Below are positions 15,502-20,004 of a stretch of 20,004 bases of DNA, piece after piece. Every line of letters begins with the position of its first letter. Within the stretch, counting starts at the first letter, position 1. Both the position numbers and the translations under genes were made by a program. Source of the DNA: Gammaproteobacteria bacterium UBA5078. Lineage in GTDB: Bacteria; Pseudomonadota; Gammaproteobacteria; Pseudomonadales; Pseudohongiellaceae. The notes below the pieces were generated by a model, which saw nothing but the letters and a program-made list of their open reading frames with translations, had not been told where the DNA came from and made no database searches. The stretch lies in the NCBI GenBank assembly GCA_002416505.1, contig DIAM01000005.1, forward strand, positions 172,891 to 192,894, read 5' to 3'.

Positions 15502-16869
15502 TTACTTGAGCAGTTCGAACAGCGCGACGTTGCCGCTCTTCTCCAAGCCGGTGACCAGGAAGTGCCGGCCCTCATGCTCGACATGCGCCAGGCCTTCCGG
15601 CGCCAGCTTGCCGGAGCCTGCGCCTTCGCCAGCACCGATCACCTGGAGCACTTTGGGTTGCGCCGGTTGCTGCAGATCGATCAAGGCCAACGCATCGGCG
15701 CGCTCCAGGGTAGCCACCGCCAGGCGCTTGCCGAAGGCATCGAAGCTCAGCACGCCTTCCGGCTCGCTGCCCTTGTTCGGGCTGCGCGCATCCGGGTAAA
15801 CGCCGGCCTGGGCGGCCATGTCGTCGAGCTGGCTGCCGGTATCGCCGAGCAGCTCGCCGCTGAGCGCATCGAACACGCTGACCGTGCGCCCACCACCGCT
15901 GGGCAGGCCGGCCTTGGTCTTGGCGATTTTCGGCTCGGTATCGCCCTCATCGGCGCTGATCAGGTAGCGACCATCGGCACTCACCGCCAGGGCATCCGGC
16001 TCGCGCAGGGCGAACAGCTCGGCATTCGGCTGATACTTGCCGTCCTCCACGATATCCGCGGCATGACGCACCGTGCCGGCGCCAAACACCTTGTCCAGCT
16101 TGCCTTGCCGCACATCGACCACGGCAATCGCGTTGTTCTCCTGCAGGCTGACGTAAGCACGCGCGCCGTCCGGGCTGAAGGTCACGTATTCCGGTTCGAT
16201 ATGCTCGGGGCTGGTGCCGAACGGGATCTTCAACTCTTCACCGTCGATCACCCGCTCCAGCAGACGTTGATGCTCGGCCTGGGTCGCGCCTTCGACGCCA
16301 GCCAGGTCCGGCAGTTTGATCAGGCTGTGCTTGGCCGCTGCCACGCCGCCGCGCAGGTCGATCAGGCTGATCGAGCCTTCGCCGCTGCGAAAGCCCGCGC
16401 CGTCGCGCACATAACCTTCGCCTTCATTGGCCACCACGACAAAATCGCCGCTCGGCGAAAACGCCAGGCTGTCCGGCCACACGCCGATTTCCACGGAGCC
16501 CAGCAGCTTGCCGTCGGCCGCCGCACGAAACTCCACGCGGCCGTTTTTCAGGCCATCGCTGTTACGGATGCACACGGCAAACATATCTTCGCTGGGGTGG
16601 AAGATTGCCGAGGTGATCTCGCCAGCACCCTCGGCCACCAGCTCATGCCGCGCAATACGGCTTAGGCCTTGGCGCGGGTCGAGCTTGAGGATATCCACCA
16701 GACCCTCAGCGCTGTTGGAAACGCTTACCCGCAGGCTCGATGCCTGGATACTGACGATCTCGGTGCCGGCCGCAAAGCCGCTCTGATACACATCCAGCGC
16801 TTTCAACTCAAGCGCACACGCCAACGGGGCCAAAGCAAACAACGCGCACAGGGCTGGAATACGCAGCAT
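15502..16869 (-). CDS. Secreted beta-propeller protein, choice-of-anchor I type
   Basis: A 455-residue exported protein with a clear signal peptide (MLRIPALCALFALAPLACA, then LEL). The mature part is a repeat of propeller-like blades: GVWPDSLAFSPSGDFVVVAN, EPEYVTFSPDGARAYVSLQE, REPDALAVSADGRYLISADEGD and PEGVLSFDAFGKRLAVATLE. The string REPDAxAV...ISADEGD followed by EPEG resembles the choice-of-anchor I domain, found in extracellular proteins and sometimes alongside phosphatase activity. I see no catalytic phosphatase motif. No membrane anchor or autotransporter domain follows, so it is probably periplasmic or released. The ATG at 16869 has AAGGA 8 nt upstream; the ATG at 16878 sits directly on that site and is less likely. 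A PhoB-box-like sequence lies 64 nt upstream. The gene appears monocistronic. Confidence 0.82.
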   Translation of the reverse strand: MLRIPALCALFALAPLACALELKALDVYQSGFAAGTEIVSIQASSLRVSVSNSAEGLVDILKLDPRQGLSRIARHELVAEGAGEITSAIFHPSEDMFAVCIRNSDGLKNGRVEFRAAADGKLLGSVEIGVWPDSLAFSPSGDFVVVANEGEGYVRDGAGFRSGEGSISLIDLRGGVAAAKHSLIKLPDLAGVEGATQAEHQRLLERVIDGEELKIPFGTSPEHIEPEYVTFSPDGARAYVSLQENNAIAVVDVRQGKLDKVFGAGTVRHAADIVEDGKYQPNAELFALREPDALAVSADGRYLISADEGDTEPKIAKTKAGLPSGGGRTVSVFDALSGELLGDTGSQLDDMAAQAGVYPDARSPNKGSEPEGVLSFDAFGKRLAVATLERADALALIDLQQPAQPKVLQVIGAGEGAGSGKLAPEGLAHVEHEGRHFLVTGLEKSGNVALFELLK

Positions 16870-16932
16870 GGCAAACATCCTTATGCAAAGACTGGGGGAA
16901 TGAACAAAACCGCAGCAGCTTGCATAAAGCGG

Positions 16933-16950
16933 GTGACGGGTTGATGACGG
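16933..16950 (-). promoter_or_regulatory. Candidate PhoB box upstream of the propeller gene
   Basis: On the minus strand the sequence is CCGTCATcaacCCGTCAC: two 7-bp direct repeats separated by 4 nt, giving the 11-bp periodicity of a Pho box (consensus CTGTCATnnnnCTGTCAT). Each half matches six or five of seven consensus positions. A TATGCA hexamer (16926-16921) lies 7 nt downstream as a possible -10, slightly closer than usual. The site is 64 nt before the start codon. This supports, but does not prove, induction by phosphate limitation. Confidence 0.55.
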
Positions 16951-17102
16951 TTCAATGGCAACAAAACGAATCGCAACACACTTGCCACTCTGCTTACCAC
17001 ACGGCCATTTTCATCACGCCGGCTCGGTGTTACTACTGAAAGGCCATGACCGGTGCGCGCACGCCAAGCCGCAGGCCCCCGAAGATCACTCAAGGAATGC
17101 GG
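16951..17102. promoter_or_regulatory. Divergent intergenic region, propeller / binding protein
   Basis: About 150 bp carry the start region of the plus-strand binding protein. AAGGA at 17092-17096 is its ribosome site. TTGCCA at 16981-16986 could be a -35, but I find no matching -10 at the right distance. The open frame upstream of 17103 (from 17046) lacks coding character and a ribosome site. Confidence 0.3.
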
Positions 17103-17897
17103 ATGAACTGGAAAAGACTGTTCGCAGTCAGCCTTCTGTTGCTGTGTTCGACAACCCAGGCCGTGGAGCCGCGCGAATTGAAAATCAGCGTTGGCGACTG
17201 GCCGCCGTACTTGTCCGCCGAGCTCAAGCACAACGGGGTGGTCGCCCACCTGATCAGCGACCTGTTCGCCGACGAAGGCTATCGCGTTACGTTCCAGTTC
17301 CTGCCTTGGCCGCGCGCCTATGCCTCGGCTGCCGACGGCAAGTTCGCCGCCAGCGCCATCTGGATGCACAAAAGCGAACGCGAGAGCGACTTCCACTACA
17401 GCGCGCCGATACTCGACGAGCAGTTCGTGTTCTTCCACCTGAAAAGCTTTCCGTTCGACTGGAACAGCCTCTACGACCTCACCGGCATGACCCTCGGTGG
17501 CGGCCTGGAATACAGCTACGGCCCCAAGTTCGATGCCTTTCTCGGCACAGGCAAGGTGCAGATGGAGCGCGTTTCCAACGACATGCAGAACTTCGAGAAA
17601 CTGCTCAAGGAGCGCGTGGTGCTCTACCCGCAGGAGATCAACGTCGGCTACGCCGCCCTGCGCAATAACTTCAGCGCCGCCGACATCGCGAAAATCACCC
17701 ATCACCCCAAGCCGCTGCTCAATAACCTCAGCTACGTGCTGTTCCCCAAACAGTTCGCCGATAGCGAGGAACTGCTCGAACGCTTCAACCGGCGCTTGCA
17801 GCACTACCGCGACAGTGGCCGTTACGCGCGCTATTTCCGCGATTTGCAGATGGGCAAGTACGAGATTGCGGCGGGGGCCGCGGCGAATACGCCATGA
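17103..17897 (+). CDS. Periplasmic substrate-binding protein (PBP2 / SBP_bac_3 type)
   Basis: A 264-residue exported protein related to the polar-amino-acid binding proteins (HisJ/ArtJ/FliY fold) that is widespread in Pseudomonas as orphan genes. The signal peptide is MNWKRLFAVSLLLLCSTTQA, then VEPRELKISVGDWPPYLS. Family features follow: GVVAHLISDLFADEGYRVTFQFLPWPRAY, an A-A-D-G-K segment, the hinge SERESDFHYSAPI, and a C-terminal FNRRLQHYRDSGRYARYF. No permease or ATPase gene accompanies it, so import is not established; it may feed another transporter or serve as a sensor. The start is the ATG at 17103 (AAGGA 6 nt upstream); the ATG at 17097 abuts that site. Only 16 bp separate its stop from the convergent ABC1 gene. 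Confidence 0.85.
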   Translation: MNWKRLFAVSLLLLCSTTQAVEPRELKISVGDWPPYLSAELKHNGVVAHLISDLFADEGYRVTFQFLPWPRAYASAADGKFAASAIWMHKSERESDFHYSAPILDEQFVFFHLKSFPFDWNSLYDLTGMTLGGGLEYSYGPKFDAFLGTGKVQMERVSNDMQNFEKLLKERVVLYPQEINVGYAALRNNFSAADIAKITHHPKPLLNNLSYVLFPKQFADSEELLERFNRRLQHYRDSGRYARYFRDLQMGKYEIAAGAAANTP

Positions 17898-17913
17898 CCG
17901 TTGCACGATCGCC

Positions 17914-19200
17914 TCAAGCGTCGCCCATCTGCGTGTGCAGCACATCGGCTATCGGCAGCGCCACAGCCAGGCGGCTGAGGTTCCAGTAGTGCCCTTCCAG
18001 CGTACGGTTGACCAGCAAGGTCGCCGCGGCGGGCTGCAAGCTGCCAAGCGCACCAAACACATCCGGCAGCAGCGCCTGTAACTGTTCATGCAGCGGTGTC
18101 GCCGAGAAATCCCAGTGCGCGCCCGGTTGCAGCAAGGGTCCGAGCAACCCGTGCAATTGCCGGTACAAGCCATAAGGTGTGGCGGATTGCGGCTGGCGCG
18201 TGCCCAGCGCCTGGAAAGCCTGCTCCAGCTGCTCGCCATTGCGCGCCTGCAAGGCGCGAAAGGTTTGCACGTAAGCGGCAAGCAGCGCCGGCGACAGCGG
18301 CTGCACGCAACCGAAGTCATACACCAGCAACTCACCGTCGGCGGTATACGCGAAGTTGCCTGGGTGCGGGTCGGCATGCAGCAAACCTAATTCAAAGGCT
18401 TGCGCACTCAGCCAACGCACCAGGGTCAGCGCCACGCGCTCACGTACCTCGGGGCTGGCCTGACCAACCTCGGCAAACGGCAAGCCCGCCTCCTCGCTCA
18501 GCACCAGCACGCCTGGCCGACACAAATCCTCCTGCGGTTGCGGCAGACGCAGCCCCGGCCAGCCGGCAAAGTGTTCGCGAAAGCGCTGTAGACGGCGCAT
18601 CTCCGCCGGGTAATCCAACTCCGCCTCGATCACCATGGCCAGCTCGCGATACACCGCCTCCAGTTGTGCGGCAGGCGCGCGGAACAATCGCCCGAGCGGT
18701 AACAAGCGACGCACTTGGCGTAAGTCTGCCGCGCAGATCTGCGCGATACCGGGGTACTGCACCTTGAGCACCAGCGCCCGGCCGTCCAACGCCTGCGCAC
18801 GGTGCACCTGACCAAGCGAAGCGGCGGCGAACGGTTGCTCCTCGATATGCCGAAAGTAACGCCCCAGGTCGGCGCCGTAGACTTGCTGCAAATGCCCCTG
18901 CAATGCGCTGAACGGCAACGCCGGCACGCGGTTTTGCAGTTTCGTCAGCGCCTCCGCCAGTGGCGCTGGTAGCACTCCTTGCCACTGCGACGCCATCTGC
19001 CCGAGTTTCAGCACCGGGCCTTTCATCTCACCCAATACGCTGCCGAGCAAATCGCCGACCGGCTGCCAGTCAATGCCCGAGCGCCCCGGCCGCAGGCTTT
19101 GTCCCAGCACGCTGCCGGTGATCCGCGTAGCGGTGCCGGCCAGCTTGAGAAAACGCCCGAGTGCAGAAGCGGAGGGTGGGGGAACCGGAGGAATAGCCAT
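17914..19200 (-). CDS. ABC1/AarF (ADCK)-family atypical kinase-like protein
   Basis: A 428-residue protein of the ABC1/UbiB atypical kinase superfamily, whose best-known members support coenzyme Q biosynthesis. The family's special elements are all present: KxGQ as KLGQ at residues 65-68, the alanine-rich loop AAAS at 125-128 within FAAASLGQVHRA, K146 in LVLKVQYPG, HADPHPGN at 275-282, and the metal-binding DFG aspartate D295 in VYDFGCV. Unlike UbiB it has no obvious C-terminal transmembrane helices, and it is shorter (UbiB about 530-546). This and its location away from ubiE/ubiJ argue that it is a paralogue, not UbiB. The ATG at 19200 has AGGG 5 nt upstream; a TTG at 19218 is an alternative. 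Its target is unknown. Confidence 0.88.
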   Translation of the reverse strand: MAIPPVPPPSASALGRFLKLAGTATRITGSVLGQSLRPGRSGIDWQPVGDLLGSVLGEMKGPVLKLGQMASQWQGVLPAPLAEALTKLQNRVPALPFSALQGHLQQVYGADLGRYFRHIEEQPFAAASLGQVHRAQALDGRALVLKVQYPGIAQICAADLRQVRRLLPLGRLFRAPAAQLEAVYRELAMVIEAELDYPAEMRRLQRFREHFAGWPGLRLPQPQEDLCRPGVLVLSEEAGLPFAEVGQASPEVRERVALTLVRWLSAQAFELGLLHADPHPGNFAYTADGELLVYDFGCVQPLSPALLAAYVQTFRALQARNGEQLEQAFQALGTRQPQSATPYGLYRQLHGLLGPLLQPGAHWDFSATPLHEQLQALLPDVFGALGSLQPAAATLLVNRTLEGHYWNLSRLAVALPIADVLHTQMGDA

Positions 19201-19301
19201 GACTGCCCTGCTCGCCAAATCGAACCCCGATCATGCGCCCGCACGGGGCACCGACCAAGAAATACACGCCACATGGCGACGACCCAGTAGCGCCAGGCGG
19301 A

Positions 19302-19727
19302 TTAGCGCGGGTTCCAGTAGCGCTGCATCTCGACGAATAGAAAAGACGCGGTCCAGGTGATCAGCACCAGGCCGGTCAATGCCTCGATTCCGGTCAGGTA
19401 GCGCAAATCGCCGACCGGCTCGATGTCCCCAAAGCCGATGGTGGTGAAGGTGGTAAACGAAAAGTACACGCAGTCCATCAGGCTGCCGTCGGCACTCCCG
19501 GCCAAGTGCCCCCAGCCGGGGGTGCGGAGCATAAAGAAATAGGCAAAGGCGAAGATCCACACTTCAACCGCATGCGCGACCAACGCCCCACCGACCCCGA
19601 GCACAATCCTGAAGCGGTGTTTGACCTTCATCTTTGGCAAAAGCAGGGTCAGCCGGAAGAGGAATTCGTAGTGGATGATCACCGCAACGATCACCACCAG
19701 GCTGTTGAGCATAACTACGCTTAACAC
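19302..19727 (-). CDS. Small K+-channel-like membrane protein
   Basis: A 141-residue membrane protein of the two-pore-helix ion-channel type (Ion_trans_2-like). Hydrophobic segments lie at about residues 7-29, 41-66 and 108-135. Between the last two, a pore helix and the selectivity filter TTIGFGD (filter residues T96-D101) match the TVGYGD signature of potassium channels with conservative changes. There is no attached cytoplasmic ligand domain (RCK or TrkA-N), so it is a minimal channel. The start is uncertain: GTG at 19727 or ATG at 19712, with no strong ribosome site for either. The sbcC stop is 29 bp upstream on the same strand, suggesting possible co-transcription. The ABC1 gene follows 101 bp after its stop. 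Confidence 0.83.
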   Translation of the reverse strand: MLSVVMLNSLVVIVAVIIHYEFLFRLTLLLPKMKVKHRFRIVLGVGGALVAHAVEVWIFAFAYFFMLRTPGWGHLAGSADGSLMDCVYFSFTTFTTIGFGDIEPVGDLRYLTGIEALTGLVLITWTASFLFVEMQRYWNPR

Positions 19728-19756
19728 ATTCGCACCCGCCAGCAGTTGATTGATCG

Positions 19757-20004
19757 TCAGGGTTGCACGGCAAACCGCCTGTCCAAGCCGCTATAGCCCA
19801 TGCCCACGCTCTTGTGCACTTTCAGCTGCACCGGGATGCGTTCTTTCAGCGCCTCGACGTGGCTGATCACGCCGATCATCTTGCCACTGGCGTTGAGGTT
19901 GTCGAGGGCATCCAGGGCGACTTCCAGGGTTTCGCCATCGAGGGTGCCGAAGCCTTCGTCGAGGAACAGCGAGTCGATGCTGGTCTTGTGACTGACCAGA
20001 TCGG
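19757..20004 (-). CDS. sbcC: SbcC, exonuclease subunit (3' end only)
   Basis: The last 81 residues of an SMC-like ATPase, extending past the right edge. SbcC pairs with the SbcD nuclease to cleave hairpins and DNA ends during repair. Visible motifs are the Walker B and D-loop region SIDSLFLDEGFGTLDGETLE and the following switch region MIGVISHVEALKERIPVQL, where the histidine after IS is the conserved switch residue. The tail KVHKSVGMGYSGLDRRF matches the C-terminus of SbcC proteins. The upstream part, with Walker A and the long coiled coil, is not in the window, so completeness cannot be judged. Confidence 0.93.
   Translation of the reverse strand, partial: DLVSHKTSIDSLFLDEGFGTLDGETLEVALDALDNLNASGKMIGVISHVEALKERIPVQLKVHKSVGMGYSGLDRRFAVQP

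Noticed and set aside
17914..19200. Ubiquinone biosynthesis protein UbiB
   Set aside because: Shorter than UbiB, no C-terminal transmembrane helices, and no ubiE/ubiJ neighbours.
1..20004. New defence, CRISPR or mobile system
   Set aside because: No repeat-spacer array, toxin-antitoxin pair, restriction gene, integrase or transposase could be recognised on either strand.

Overview
The window is a high-GC gammaproteobacterial chromosome segment, most likely Pseudomonas sensu lato. The reasons are the lptF / pepA-holC-(small conserved ORF)-valS block in its usual pseudomonad order, protein sequences that read as typical Pseudomonas orthologues, and intergenic palindromes of the Pseudomonas REP and 'GTAGG(A/T)TGGG...' types. 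This is housekeeping plus lightly accessory chromosome. I see no transposase, integrase, phage gene, CRISPR array, tRNA or rRNA.

Layout. (1) 1-6020: the 5' part of lptF (LPS-export permease, minus strand, TTG start) is divergent from a plus-strand group: pepA (leucyl aminopeptidase), holC (Pol III chi), a small protein of unknown function, and valS. valS ends in a clear intrinsic terminator at 6037-6070. (2) 6071-6545 is a gene-free stretch holding a long inverted-repeat element and a repeat-rich leader for nhaD. (3) 6546-9894, plus strand: nhaD (Na+/H+ antiporter), a 98-residue winged-HTH-like protein, a VTT/DedA-type membrane protein, and rlmF (23S rRNA m6A methyltransferase). (4) 9898-10007 is another long inverted repeat lying between convergent genes. 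(5) 10021-15229, minus strand: an ArsB/SLC13-type transporter, then a four-gene osmoprotectant ABC importer in the same order as E. coli yehZYXW (osmU): binding protein, large permease, ATPase, small permease. (6) 15502-16869, minus: a secreted beta-propeller of the choice-of-anchor I type, preceded by a good match to a PhoB box. It is divergent from an orphan periplasmic binding protein (17103-17897, plus). (7) 17914-20004, minus: an ABC1/AarF-family kinase-like protein, a small K+-channel-like protein, and the 3' end of sbcC.

How the genes work together. The antiporter NhaD and the OsmU-type betaine/choline importer both fit salt and osmotic adaptation, though they are separate transcription units. 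The minus-strand permease and ATPase genes overlap by 4 bp at two junctions, which indicates translational coupling. The propeller may belong to the phosphate-starvation response if the Pho box is real.

I found no convincing new defence or mobile system. The observations most worth a second look are the Pho-box/propeller pair, the recurring nested palindromes (3008-3081, 6120-6233, 9898-10007), the repeat-dense nhaD leader, and the uncharacterised small gene between holC and valS. Base counts, alignments and structure predictions were not computed; positions were read directly from the sequence.
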